Under the pieces are notes generated by a model. The model saw nothing but the letters and a program-made list of their open reading frames with translations, made no database searches and was not told the origin of the DNA. Source: Hoeflea sp. BAL378 (GTDB lineage Bacteria > Pseudomonadota > Alphaproteobacteria > Rhizobiales > Rhizobiaceae). From it: a stretch of 64,000 nt of DNA. Shown in pieces: positions 16,628 to 25,169 of the stretch (positions within the stretch are counted from its first letter, which is position 1; each line of letters starts with the position of its first letter). Position numbers and translations under genes: made by a program. The stretch lies in the NCBI RefSeq assembly GCF_000759435.1, contig NZ_JRJG01000010.1:1-64000 (forward strand), written 5' to 3'.

Positions 16628-17791
16628 TTATCTCAGTCCAAGGCCGCGGGCGATGATGCCGCGCAGGATTTCACGGGTGCCGCCGCGCAACGAAAAGGTC
16701 GGGGCGTTGAGAAGCGTGTGGGCCAGCACGGCGCAAAATGCCTGCGTCGAAGGCTCCGTCGGCGCCGAATCCACCAGTTGCCGGGCGATCTCCGGAATGT
16801 CCTGTTCGAAACTGGCCCCCAGATCCTTGACGATGGAGGCCTCCAGTTGCGGGTTCTCTCCGGCTTCAAGCAGAGCCGAGATGCCGCGCGACAGCCGGCG
16901 CAGCACCGTGAGATGGGAGACCAGCCGGCCGAAGGCGATGGCGCCATGCTCCGACGGAGCGGGACCCAGCGCCAGCGCCAGTTCGCGCATCAGCGTGAAG
17001 GAGGAGAGGAACCGCTCCGGCCCGCTGCGCTCGAGCGCCAGTTCGCTGGTCACCTGCGCCCAGCCCTCGCCCTCCTTGCCGATCAGCGCGGAGGAGGGGG
17101 CGAACACGTCCTCGAACACCACCTCGTTGAAATGATGCTGCCCGGCCATGTCGATGATCGGGTTGATGGTGATGCCGGGCGACGCGAGATCGATCAGCAA
17201 CTGGCTGGTGCCCTTGTGCCGGTCCTCGGTCGAGCCGCTGGTGCGGCAGAACAGGATCATGTAGTGGCAGTTCTGCGCGTTCGTCGTCCACAGCTTGGTG
17301 CCGTTGATGCGATAGCCGCCCTCCACCGGCGCGGCCCTGGTGCGCACGGAGGCCAGATCCGAGCCCGAATCCGGTTCGCTCATGCCGATGCAGAAGTAGC
17401 AGTCTCCGCGCGCGATCCGCGGCAGGATAGATTGCCGCTGCTCCTCGGTGCCGAACTTCAAGAGCAGCGGGCCGCTCTGGCGGTCGGCGATCCAGTGCGC
17501 CGCGACGGGTGCGCCGGCGGCGAGCATTTCCTCGATGACCACGTAGCGCTCGAAGGCGCTGCGCTCGTGTCCGCCATAGGCCTTGGGCCAGGTCATGGCG
17601 ATCCAGCCCCGGGATCCCATCGCCTGGCTGAACGCGGCGTCATAGCCGTTCCAGGAATCGGATCGCGCCAGTGCCGGTCGGTCCCGCAACGCGTCGGCGA
17701 GGAAGTCTCGCACCTCCCCGCGCAGCCTCTCGGAGGCGGCGGAGTGCGGCGGGCTTGGGAAGCGGAAAGTGTGCATGTTGGGTCTCGTCAC
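16628..17791 (-). CDS. Acyl-CoA dehydrogenase, large-type subunit of a putative ACAD pair
   Basis: 387 residues. ACAD motifs: CIGMSEPDSGSDLASVRTRA (FAD/substrate region), YRINGTKLWTTNAQNCHYMILFCRT, and near the C-terminus LRGGTREILRGIIARGLGLR, the site that reads GGTxEI in most ACADs. It starts with GTG 17791 in a GTGA overlap with the stop of the ACAD upstream; ATG 17776 is an alternative. The coupled neighbour is a shorter, divergent ACAD, an arrangement typical of alpha2beta2 heteromeric ACADs known from steroid side-chain and ring degradation. Electrons would pass to the local EtfAB. Confidence 0.9.
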   Translation of the reverse strand: MTRPNMHTFRFPSPPHSAASERLRGEVRDFLADALRDRPALARSDSWNGYDAAFSQAMGSRGWIAMTWPKAYGGHERSAFERYVVIEEMLAAGAPVAAHWIADRQSGPLLLKFGTEEQRQSILPRIARGDCYFCIGMSEPDSGSDLASVRTRAAPVEGGYRINGTKLWTTNAQNCHYMILFCRTSGSTEDRHKGTSQLLIDLASPGITINPIIDMAGQHHFNEVVFEDVFAPSSALIGKEGEGWAQVTSELALERSGPERFLSSFTLMRELALALGPAPSEHGAIAFGRLVSHLTVLRRLSRGISALLEAGENPQLEASIVKDLGASFEQDIPEIARQLVDSAPTEPSTQAFCAVLAHTLLNAPTFSLRGGTREILRGIIARGLGLR

Positions 17792-18852
17792 AAAGCGGTC
17801 AGGAAAGGCCAGAGGCCGTCAGGCCCCTGCTGCAGGGCGGCGCGGCCGACAAGTTCGTTCCACTCCCGCTCGGTGCCGAACTCGTCGCGGCCGGCCCAGA
17901 GCTGGCGGGTGAAATAATGCAACTGGTATTCCTCGGTGACGCCGATGGCGCCGTGCAATTGATGCGCCAGCGGCGCGGCGATGCCGGCGGCCTCGCCCGC
18001 GCGCGACTTGGCCACGGCGATCCGCATCGGGTCGAACCCGTCGACAAAGGCTTCCGCCGCCAGTTCCGCCGCGGCGCCCGCGGCGACGGCCTGTTCGGCG
18101 ATCCTGGCCAGGTCGTGCTGGATCACCTGAAACTTGGACAGCGTCCGTCCGAACTGACTGCGCTCGCCGACATAGCCGATGGTGATCTCCAGCACCTTTT
18201 GCAGCGCGCCTGCGATGGCGATGGTCCGCAGCGCGGCCCCGCCACTGCGGAGGATGGTTTCGGGCAGTTCATCGCCGAGCGGTTGGACGCGGGCCTTGTC
18301 GAGGACGGCTGCGAAGTCCAGCCGGTCCGCCGGAAAGCCGCACAGGGTACGGCCCTGTTCGCCGACCGTCCAGCCGCCGGCGTCGACATGCACCAGATGC
18401 GGCCTGCCGTTCAGGTGCGCCACGGCCACCATGGTGTTTGCGAAACGACCCCAGGGCACGGCATGGGCTTCGCCGCTGAGCCTGTAGCCACCCTCGACCG
18501 GTTCCAGCTTAAGCTTGTCCTGCGCCAGGACCGGCGCGATCGATGCAGGGCCTGCGGCCGGTTTCATGCCTGCAAGGTCGAGAAGATGATTGGCGAAGAC
18601 GGTCTCGGCCAGCGGCAGCGGCACGGCGAAGCTCGCCGCGGCCCGGAGCAGGGCCAGGCCCTCCGCGGTGTCGATGCCGAGCTCGCCGTCGGCACCGCCG
18701 ACCAGTACCATTGGCAGGCCGAACTCCTCGAGCGCCTGCCATTTGTCGGCCAGCCACTCGCCGTGGGCCGCCCTGTGCAGGTCGGCGGGCGTGAAGAGCT
18801 CGGCAAACAGCCGTGTGGTCGTGTCGAGCAGCATCTGAAGAGTATCGCTCAT
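17788..18852 (-). CDS. Acyl-CoA dehydrogenase, small-type subunit of a putative ACAD pair
   Basis: 354 residues, shorter than typical ACADs. The N-terminal helical domain is diverged; the middle has VEGGYRLSGEAHAVPWGRFANTMVAVA and the C-terminal helical domain has YVGERSQFGRTLSKFQVIQHDLARI and HQLHGAIGVTEEYQLHYFTRQLW. The GGTxEI-type nucleotide-binding end of the partner is absent here. In alpha2beta2 ACADs the two chains share one active site and FAD between them, which fits this pair. It lies 68 bp after the crotonase gene start of the operon segment above it and overlaps the next ACAD by GTGA. Confidence 0.87.
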   Translation of the reverse strand: MSDTLQMLLDTTTRLFAELFTPADLHRAAHGEWLADKWQALEEFGLPMVLVGGADGELGIDTAEGLALLRAAASFAVPLPLAETVFANHLLDLAGMKPAAGPASIAPVLAQDKLKLEPVEGGYRLSGEAHAVPWGRFANTMVAVAHLNGRPHLVHVDAGGWTVGEQGRTLCGFPADRLDFAAVLDKARVQPLGDELPETILRSGGAALRTIAIAGALQKVLEITIGYVGERSQFGRTLSKFQVIQHDLARIAEQAVAAGAAAELAAEAFVDGFDPMRIAVAKSRAGEAAGIAAPLAHQLHGAIGVTEEYQLHYFTRQLWAGRDEFGTEREWNELVGRAALQQGPDGLWPFLTAL

Positions 18853-18920
18853 GCGCTGTGGTCCGGCTTGCCTGGATTGGGGATGTCCATGTCGGTCGTC
18901 TTTCCGTGGGTGTGGCGGCT

Positions 18921-19715
18921 TCAGCGCCCTTCAAACCTGGGCGCGCGCTTTTCCTTGAAGGCCGAGGTTCCCTCGGCGAAATCCTTCGTCGTGCCGGCCA
19001 CGCGCTGGGCCTCGCGCTCGCCCTGCAGGCTTTCGGCGAAACTGGACTGCAGTCCGGCATGCAGGCCGCGGCGGATCAGGCCGTAGGCAACGGTCGGGCC
19101 GCTGGCGAGACGCTGCGCCAGCGCCTCGACCTCCTTGTCCAGGGCCTCGTCTTCCACCGATCTGTGAATGAGGCCCCATGCCACGGCCTGGGCCGCGCCC
19201 ACCCGCTCGCCCAGCATCATCATCTCGGTGGCGCGGGCCTTGCCGATGAGCCGCGGCAGCATCCAGGTGGCGCCGGCATCGGGGATCAGCCCGACCCTGG
19301 CGAAGGCGAGCAGGAAATAGGCCGAATCGGAGGCCACCACCAGGTCGGCGGCGAGCGCAAGGGCGCAGCCGGCGCCGGCCGCGGCGCCGGTGACCGCGGC
19401 GACGATCGGCGCCGGAAAATCCGCCAGCTCGAGCATCAGCGCGTTGACCTGCAGTTCAAGGATCAGGCCGGCGTCGAAGGGCGCGTCGCCCCGGTTGGCG
19501 CCCGTCCCCTTGGCGATGTCGGCTCCGGAGCAGAAGGCGCGCCCGGCCCCGCGCACCACCAGCACGCGAACGCTCTTGTCCTCCGCCAGCACGGCCAGCG
19601 CCTGCCGGATTTCTGAAAGCATGGCGATGTTGAGCGCGTTGAGGGCTTCGGGACGGTTGAGCGTCAGCGTCGCGACGCCGCCGTTCTGGTCCAGGGTGAT
19701 TGCTTCATACGGCAT
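18921..19715 (-). CDS. Enoyl-CoA isomerase/hydratase, PaaG-like
   Basis: 264 residues. Crotonase motifs AFCSGADIAKG and AAAGAGCALALAADLVVASDSAYF. The segment VGLIPDAGATWMLPRLIG keeps the Asp (residue 146) that serves as catalytic acid/base in PaaG and delta3,delta2-enoyl-CoA isomerases (PDSGGTW type), while the Glu pair of true hydratases is absent. An isomerase moving a double bond into the 2-position is the best guess. ATG 19715 starts 11 bp inside the end of the racemase gene, so the two are co-translated. Downstream lies the ACAD pair. Confidence 0.87.
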   Translation of the reverse strand: MPYEAITLDQNGGVATLTLNRPEALNALNIAMLSEIRQALAVLAEDKSVRVLVVRGAGRAFCSGADIAKGTGANRGDAPFDAGLILELQVNALMLELADFPAPIVAAVTGAAAGAGCALALAADLVVASDSAYFLLAFARVGLIPDAGATWMLPRLIGKARATEMMMLGERVGAAQAVAWGLIHRSVEDEALDKEVEALAQRLASGPTVAYGLIRRGLHAGLQSSFAESLQGEREAQRVAGTTKDFAEGTSAFKEKRAPRFEGR

Positions 19716-20871
19716 CGGTGACGACCTCCATCGGACCCAGGGCTCCGCTCTTTTGCAGTTCCGCGATCTCGGCCGGACCGAAGCCGGCCGCGGCCAGGAT
19801 CGCATGGGCGTCTTCGCCGCGGGTCTGCGGCATGCGCGGCCGCACCGGGGGCGAGCCCATGAAGCGCGGCGCCGGCGCCGGCTGCAGCACGCCGTCGACC
19901 TCGATCAGCGGCTGCCGGGCCGCGTTGTGCGGGTGGTCCATGACCTCGTCCATCGCCAGCACGGGCGTGACGCAGGCATCCGCTCCGGCAAACACCTCGA
20001 CCCACTGGTCCCGCGTCTTCGTGCGGAAGCGCTCCGCCAGGGTCCGCTTGAACCGCGGCCAGACCGCCGGGTCGAGCTGGCGCTGCGCATCCGGATGGTC
20101 GGAGAGGCCCATGCGCGCGCAGAAGACCGCGTAGAATTCCGGCTCCAGGGATCCGACCGCCATGTAGCGGCCGTCGCTGGTCTCATAGGTGTCGTAGCAC
20201 GGCGCGCCGGTGTCGAGCAGGTTCTCGCCGCGCTTGCCGCTCCAGCGGCCCTGGCTGCGCATGGTCCAGATCATCGCGGAAAGCAGCGTTGCACCATCGG
20301 TCATGGCGCAGTCGACGACCTGGCCCTTGCCGGTGCTTTTGGCGGAGAGGATGCCGGCGAGCATGCCGAAGGCCAGCATCATGCCGCCGCCGCCGAAATC
20401 GGCGACCAGATTGGCGGCCGGCGTCGGCTTGTCGCCGGCGCGGCCCAGCGCGTCAAGCACGCCCGACAGGGCCAGGTAGTTGATGTCGTGGCCGGGCAGG
20501 TGGGCATCGGGTCCGGTCTGGCCCCAGCCGGTCATGCGGCCATAGACGAGCCTGGGATTTTGGGCGAGCAGCACATCGGGACCGAGGCCAAGCCGCTCCA
20601 TGACGCCGGGCCGGAAACCTTCGATCAGGCCGTCGGCGCCGCGAGCCAGCCTGCGCACAACCTCCAGGCTTGCGGGCTGCTTGAGATCAAGCACGATCGA
20701 CTTGCGCGAGCGGTTGAGAATGTCGAGATTGGCGGCGCCCCGGCGCGTGCGCACCGGCCGTTCGATGAGGATGACCTCCGCACCCTGGTCGGCCAGCATC
20801 ATGCCGCAAAACGGCCCCGGCCCGATACCGGCAAATTCCAGAATCCTGATGCCGTCCAATGGACCAGACAA
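19705..20871 (-). CDS. Alpha-methylacyl-CoA racemase (CaiB/BaiF family)
   Basis: 388 residues. The three residues that act in Mycobacterium MCR (His126, Asp156, Glu241) are found here at the same spacing: His128 in GHDINYLALSG, Asp158 in VADFGGGG and Glu243 in SLEPEFYAVF. This supports a racemase of 2-methylacyl-CoA esters rather than a CoA transferase. It is the first gene of a five-gene minus-strand operon, so the pathway probably meets a methyl-branched acid whose (2R) form must become (2S) for the ACADs. Start is TTG 20871, supported by GAGGGAGG six bases upstream. A good promoter lies at 20942-20970. Confidence 0.9.
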   Translation of the reverse strand: MSGPLDGIRILEFAGIGPGPFCGMMLADQGAEVILIERPVRTRRGAANLDILNRSRKSIVLDLKQPASLEVVRRLARGADGLIEGFRPGVMERLGLGPDVLLAQNPRLVYGRMTGWGQTGPDAHLPGHDINYLALSGVLDALGRAGDKPTPAANLVADFGGGGMMLAFGMLAGILSAKSTGKGQVVDCAMTDGATLLSAMIWTMRSQGRWSGKRGENLLDTGAPCYDTYETSDGRYMAVGSLEPEFYAVFCARMGLSDHPDAQRQLDPAVWPRFKRTLAERFRTKTRDQWVEVFAGADACVTPVLAMDEVMDHPHNAARQPLIEVDGVLQPAPAPRFMGSPPVRPRMPQTRGEDAHAILAAAGFGPAEIAELQKSGALGPMEVVTDAV

Positions 20872-20941
20872 ATCCAGCCTCCCTCACATTCACCCCTGCC
20901 GGTCACGCGGATGCTCTCCGCCCTGCCAGCCGCTGACGCCT

Positions 20942-20970
20942 GTCATAGCTAACCTAAAAATTTCCCTCAA
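20942..20970 (-). promoter_or_regulatory. Sigma70-like promoter of the racemase operon
   Basis: On the minus strand TTGAGG (20965-20970), a 17-base spacer and TATGAC (20942-20947), about 70 bp upstream of the TTG start. The -35 lies inside an imperfect inverted repeat (TTTCCCTC-AAGC-GAGGAAA, 20961-20979), a possible operator. Confidence 0.5.
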
Positions 20971-21046
20971 GCGAGGAAAATCCGATATTGAGAATAAATT
21001 GTTTTGGGCCAACATGACGGACTGGGTGCGGAAGCCATTGTAATCA

Positions 21047-21076
21047 TTGAGGTTATGTGTGATCTCCACATATAAA
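21047..21076 (+). promoter_or_regulatory. Candidate promoter of the flavoprotein-GMC operon with inverted repeat
   Basis: TTGAGG (21047-21052), an 18-base spacer and TATAAA (21071-21076). The spacer contains TATGTG-N7-CACATA (21054-21072), an inverted repeat that a repressor could use to block the promoter. It lies 280 bp before the first gene, in a divergent region with the racemase promoter, so a 5' leader of about 270 bases is implied. Confidence 0.45.
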
Positions 21077-21353
21077 ATTCCTATTTGCGTTATACATTCG
21101 TAATGAAAAAACTCTGGACGAAAGCCATCACTGTGATAATGACGGTCCCGGCCCAGTGTGTCTGGACCTGCGGCGGGCGCCGAGCGGCGATGAAGCGGCC
21201 GCCATCGTTCCGAATTCCCGGGACGCGGCGTGCGGGCGAAATCCCGCGCAGAAAAGTGCAGGCCCCCCACGGGGCGGCCCTCAAACGGGGGATCAATCGC
21301 GTTCGCACGGCGCCGTCGCGCCGGTTGTGCGGACAGAGTACCGGAGAAGTCCA

Positions 21354-22334
21354 ATGCCCATGCCTGACTCGCTCGCCGGTCGTCTGCGCTTGCCGGTCAT
21401 CGCCGCGCCGATGTTCATCGTTTCCCAGCCTGCGCTGGTCAAGGCGCAGTGCAAGGCGGGCATCGTCGGCTCGTTCCCGGCGCTGAATGCGCGTCCGCAG
21501 GCGGTGCTGGATGAGTGGCTGTCCGAGATCGAGGAGGATCTGGCCGCTCATGATCGCGCCAATCCGGCCCGGCCCGCAGCGCCCTTTGCCGTCAACCTGA
21601 TCGTGCACAAGTCCAACGACCGCGTCGAAGCCGATCTGGCGACCTGCGTGGCGCACAAGGTGCCGATCGTCATCACCTCCATGGGGGTAAGGAAAGAGGT
21701 CATGGAGGCGGTCCACGGCTATGGCGGGCTGGTCTTCCACGACGTCGTCAACTTGAAATTCGCCCGCAAGGCGGCCGAGTTCGGCGCCGACGGGCTGATC
21801 GCCGTGGCGGCGGGCGCCGGCGGCCACGCGGGCGCGCTCTCGCCCTTTGCCCTGATCCAGGAATTGCGGTCCTGGTTTCACGGTGCCCTGGCGCTGTCCG
21901 GCGCGATCGCCACCGGTCGCTCGGTGCTCGCGGCCCAGGCGATGGGCGCCGATCTGGCCTATGTCGGCTCCGCCTTCATCGCAACCGAGGAGGCCAATGC
22001 GGCGCCTGAATACAAGGCCATGATCACGGCGGGCGCGGCCGACGACATCATCTATACACCGGTGTTCAGCGGCGTGCCCGCGAACTATCTCAAGCCCTCC
22101 ATCGTCGCCGCAGGCCTTGATCCCGACAATCTGCCCGATCCGGCCAAGACGAATTACGGCGGCAGCGCCACCGGGCCCAAGCCCTGGAAGGATGTCTGGG
22201 GCGCGGGGCAGGGGATCGGCGCCGTGTCGGCCGTGGTGCCGGCGGCCGAGCTGGTCGCGCGCATGGCCCGGGAATATCTTTCCGCGCGGGATGAGATGCT
22301 GCAGGCCGCAGCAGGATGGGAGGCAGCGCAATGA
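21354..22334 (+). CDS. Nitronate monooxygenase/2-nitropropane dioxygenase-like FMN protein
   Basis: 326 residues with the FMN-binding TIM barrel of the NPD family: RLPVIAAPMFIVSQPALVKAQCKAGIVGSFPALNAR, ITSMGVRKEV, AAGAGGHAGALSPFAL (phosphate/active-site His region) and GADLAYVGSAFIATEEA. Family members oxidise nitronates or act as enoyl reductases or unknown flavin enzymes; no nitro metabolism is otherwise visible, so a role on an acyl-CoA or enone is possible. ATG 21354 follows GGAGAAG; the frame is open back to 21156 but without homology. First gene of a four-gene operon joined by ATGA overlaps. Confidence 0.87.
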   Translation: MPMPDSLAGRLRLPVIAAPMFIVSQPALVKAQCKAGIVGSFPALNARPQAVLDEWLSEIEEDLAAHDRANPARPAAPFAVNLIVHKSNDRVEADLATCVAHKVPIVITSMGVRKEVMEAVHGYGGLVFHDVVNLKFARKAAEFGADGLIAVAAGAGGHAGALSPFALIQELRSWFHGALALSGAIATGRSVLAAQAMGADLAYVGSAFIATEEANAAPEYKAMITAGAADDIIYTPVFSGVPANYLKPSIVAAGLDPDNLPDPAKTNYGGSATGPKPWKDVWGAGQGIGAVSAVVPAAELVARMAREYLSARDEMLQAAAGWEAAQ

Positions 22335-23149
22335 GCGAGTGGTTTGGCTCAAAACCCAATGGCGAACGCCATCCCGAAGGTCGCGTCACCACCGAACAGA
22401 GGGGACATGTCCTGCTGATCGGCCTTGACCGGCAGGAGAAGATGAACAGCTTCACGCCCAAGATGCACGCCGAACTGCAATCGGCCTATGTCGCGCTCGA
22501 CGAGGATCCGGAGCTGCGCGCAGGCGTGGTCTTCGGTCACGGAAAGTGCTTCTCGGCCGGCCTCGACCTGCCCAAATTCATGAGCCTCCTGGCGGACGGC
22601 CGCTCGCCGATCGAAATGGACAAGGTCGATCCCTGGTCGCGCTGGATAAGGTGCCGCAAGCCGGTCGTCGCCGCGCCCCGGGGGGTCACCTTCACGGCCG
22701 GCCTCGAACTCATCCTGGGCTGCGACATTATCATCGCCGCAGACGATTGCCGGTTCTCCCAGCTTGAGCCCAAGCGGGGAATCATGTCGTCCGCGGGCGG
22801 CATCAACCGCTTTGTCGAGCGCGGCGGGTGGGGCAACGCCATGTATCATCTGCTCACCTGCGACGAGTTCGGCGCCGCCGAAGCCTACCGGATCGGCATC
22901 GCGCAGGAAGTGGTGGCCGCCGGTCTCGAGCTTGACCGCGCCATCGCCATCGCCTCGCTCATCGCCGCCAACGCGCCATTGGCCGTGCAGGCCACGAAGG
23001 CGAATGCGCTGGTCTATGTGCATCAGGGAGAACGCGCCGCCCTGGAGGCGACGAAGCCGGCCCAGGCGGTGCTGACAAACAGCGAAGACTCTAGAGAAGG
23101 CTTGCGATCCTTCGTGGAGAAGCGGTCCGCGGAGTTCAAGGGCCGATGA
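22331..23149 (+). CDS. Enoyl-CoA hydratase/isomerase family protein
   Basis: 272 residues. Crotonase core with CFSAGLDLPKF, TAGLELILGCDIIIAADDCRFSQLEPKRGIMSSAGG: both acidic positions appear kept (Glu in GLEL, Glu in QLEPKRG), so real hydratase or related activity is plausible. C-terminal tail LRSFVEKRSAEFKGR is usual. ATG 22331 overlaps the stop of the flavoprotein gene (ATGA), and its own stop overlaps the GMC gene (ATGA), so it is translated as part of one unit. Confidence 0.9.
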   Translation: MSEWFGSKPNGERHPEGRVTTEQRGHVLLIGLDRQEKMNSFTPKMHAELQSAYVALDEDPELRAGVVFGHGKCFSAGLDLPKFMSLLADGRSPIEMDKVDPWSRWIRCRKPVVAAPRGVTFTAGLELILGCDIIIAADDCRFSQLEPKRGIMSSAGGINRFVERGGWGNAMYHLLTCDEFGAAEAYRIGIAQEVVAAGLELDRAIAIASLIAANAPLAVQATKANALVYVHQGERAALEATKPAQAVLTNSEDSREGLRSFVEKRSAEFKGR

Positions 23150-24762
23150 GCGTCTCGAGCGACCATGACGTGCTGATCGTCGGCGCCGGCCCCTCGGGCG
23201 GCATCGCCGCCAAGCACCTGGCCGAGGCCGGCTTCAGCGTGGTCTGCCTGGAACAGGGGGAATGGACCTCTCCGGACCAGTTCCACGGCGACAAGCCGGA
23301 AGGCGAGCTGATGGACCGCCAGCGCTGGCACTGGAGCCCCAATCACCGGCTGATCGAGGCCGATTATCCGCTCGATGAAAGCGGCTCCGATGTCGGCGTC
23401 GCCATGTACAATGGCGTCGGCGGCTCCACCGTGCTGTGGGGCGCGAACTGGCATCGGCTTGCACCGTCCGATTTTCGCGTGCGGTCGCTTGATGGCGTCG
23501 CCGAAGACTGGCCGCTGAGCTACGAGGACCTGCTGCCCTTCTATGAAGAGACCGAAGCGGCCATGGGCGTGTCCGGCCATGACGGCGATCCCGCCTATCC
23601 CGCGCCGATGCGCTATCCCAATCCCGCCTTTCCGATCGGCATTGCCGGACAGCATCTGGCCCGCGGCATGAACAAGCTCGGCTGGCACTGGTGGCCGGGA
23701 TCGAACGGCATGCCCTCGCGACCGCACCGGCATTTGGCCAGTTGCGTTCGCCTCGGCGTGTGTTCAAAGGGTTGTCCGGAGGGGGCCAAGGCCGAGGCCG
23801 GCCGGGTGTTCTGGTCGGATGCAATGGCCGCCGGCGCGCGCCTGGTCACCGGAGCGCGGGTGCGCGAGATCCTCATCGACGGCAACGGGCTGGCCACCGG
23901 CGCGGTCTATATCGACCGCTCGGGTGTCGAGCATGTGCAGAAAGCCAAGGTGGTCATCCTGTGCGCCAACGGCATCGGGACGGCGCGGCTCTTGTTGCTC
24001 TCCCGGTCGGGGCGCTTCGCAAACGGCCTCGCCAATTCGACTGGCCTGGTCGGCCGCAACCTGATGCTGCACCCGGTCTCGGCGGTGGTCGGCACGTTCC
24101 CGGACTCCATCGAGAGCTGGGTCGGGCCGGGCGGCATGTCGATCTATTCCATGCAGTTCTATGAGACCGACGCATCCCGCGGCTTCGTGCGCGGCGCCAA
24201 ATGGGCATTGATGCCGAGCGGCGGGCCGCTGTCGATCCATTCGGGCCTCGCCGGCGCGCCGCTCGAACGGGGCTGGGGCGCGGCCATGCATCGCAAGATG
24301 CGCCGTCTTGGCCGCAACGCCGTCTGGTCCATCGTCGGCGAGGATCTGCCGAATCCCGAAAACCGCGTGCTGCTCGACACCGAAATGACCGACAGCGACG
24401 GTGTCCCGGGCGTGAAGATCCAGTACCGCATCGGCGAGAACGAAAAGCGGCTCAAGGCCTGGCACATGGACCGGGCCGCCGAGTCGATGCTGGCCGCCGG
24501 AGCGTTGGAAACCCTCAAGGTCGCCGTCACCCCTCATAGCGGCGGCCACCTGCTCGGCACGGCGCGGATGGGGGACGATCCGGCGCGCGCGGTGACCGAC
24601 GCCTACGGCCGGACCCATGACGTGCCCAATCTGCACATCTATGACGGCAGCCTGTTCGTGACCTCCGGCGGCGTCAACCCGACCGCAACCATCTGCGCGC
24701 TGGCCGCGCGCTGCGTGCAGCACCTGATCGCCAATCGCCGCAACGAGAAGGTGGCGGCATGA
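23146..24762 (+). CDS. GMC-type FAD-dependent dehydrogenase with probable Fe-S motif
   Basis: 538 residues. FAD-binding VLIVGAGPSGGIAAKHLAEAG at the N-terminus, GGSTVLWGANWHR, and the C-terminal GMC region with His pairs (HSGGHLLGTARMGDDP; TSGGVNPTATICALAAR). Cys200, Cys206 and Cys210 (SCVRLGVCSKGCPEG) have the C-x5-C-x3-C spacing that binds a [3Fe-4S] cluster in bacterial FAD-glucose dehydrogenase and related sugar/alcohol dehydrogenases. It should oxidise an alcohol or a saturated ring position. The next gene is a small subunit, but the cytochrome c subunit of the periplasmic complexes is missing and no signal peptide is seen. ATGA overlaps on both sides. Confidence 0.9.
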   Translation: MSVSSDHDVLIVGAGPSGGIAAKHLAEAGFSVVCLEQGEWTSPDQFHGDKPEGELMDRQRWHWSPNHRLIEADYPLDESGSDVGVAMYNGVGGSTVLWGANWHRLAPSDFRVRSLDGVAEDWPLSYEDLLPFYEETEAAMGVSGHDGDPAYPAPMRYPNPAFPIGIAGQHLARGMNKLGWHWWPGSNGMPSRPHRHLASCVRLGVCSKGCPEGAKAEAGRVFWSDAMAAGARLVTGARVREILIDGNGLATGAVYIDRSGVEHVQKAKVVILCANGIGTARLLLLSRSGRFANGLANSTGLVGRNLMLHPVSAVVGTFPDSIESWVGPGGMSIYSMQFYETDASRGFVRGAKWALMPSGGPLSIHSGLAGAPLERGWGAAMHRKMRRLGRNAVWSIVGEDLPNPENRVLLDTEMTDSDGVPGVKIQYRIGENEKRLKAWHMDRAAESMLAAGALETLKVAVTPHSGGHLLGTARMGDDPARAVTDAYGRTHDVPNLHIYDGSLFVTSGGVNPTATICALAARCVQHLIANRRNEKVAA

Positions 24763-25169
24763 GCCGGTTCACCGCCGAGCAGCGCCAGGTGTTTGGCGCC
24801 CTGGCCGACATCCTCATTCCGGAGGCGGAGGGCATGCCGTCGGCGACCAGCGTCGGCGTGGCCGACGATCTGCTGGACCGGGTGGCCAATCTGCGCTCCG
24901 ATATCGTCGGCGATCTGCTCAGGGTCTGCCGCGTCGCCGCGACCCAGGATCCGCAAGCCGCCATCGGGAAGATCCGGGCCGAGGACGAGGAGGGCTTTGC
25001 CGCCCTGGCGCTGGCCGTCGCCGGTGGCTACTACATGTCCGATCCGGTGCGCCGGCTGCTCGGCTATACCGGGCCGGAACGACGGCCCGTTGCGACCGAT
25101 GCACCGGATGATTTTGGCGCGCTGCTGGACCCCGTCATCCGTCGCGGCCACATCTATCGCTCCGTCTGA
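24759..25169 (+). CDS. Small (gamma-type) subunit of the GMC dehydrogenase
   Basis: 136 residues. Resembles the gluconate 2-dehydrogenase subunit 3 group: FTAEQRQVFGALADILIPEAEGMPSATSVGVADDLLDRV is the usual opening, and length and position right after a GMC gene (ATGA overlap) support the call. In the well-known periplasmic enzymes this subunit carries a Tat signal and brings the large subunit across the membrane; here the protein begins MSRFTAEQRQ with no signal, so the complex is probably cytoplasmic. The similarity is moderate, judged by eye from opening motif, length and context. Confidence 0.75.
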   Translation: MSRFTAEQRQVFGALADILIPEAEGMPSATSVGVADDLLDRVANLRSDIVGDLLRVCRVAATQDPQAAIGKIRAEDEEGFAALALAVAGGYYMSDPVRRLLGYTGPERRPVATDAPDDFGALLDPVIRRGHIYRSV

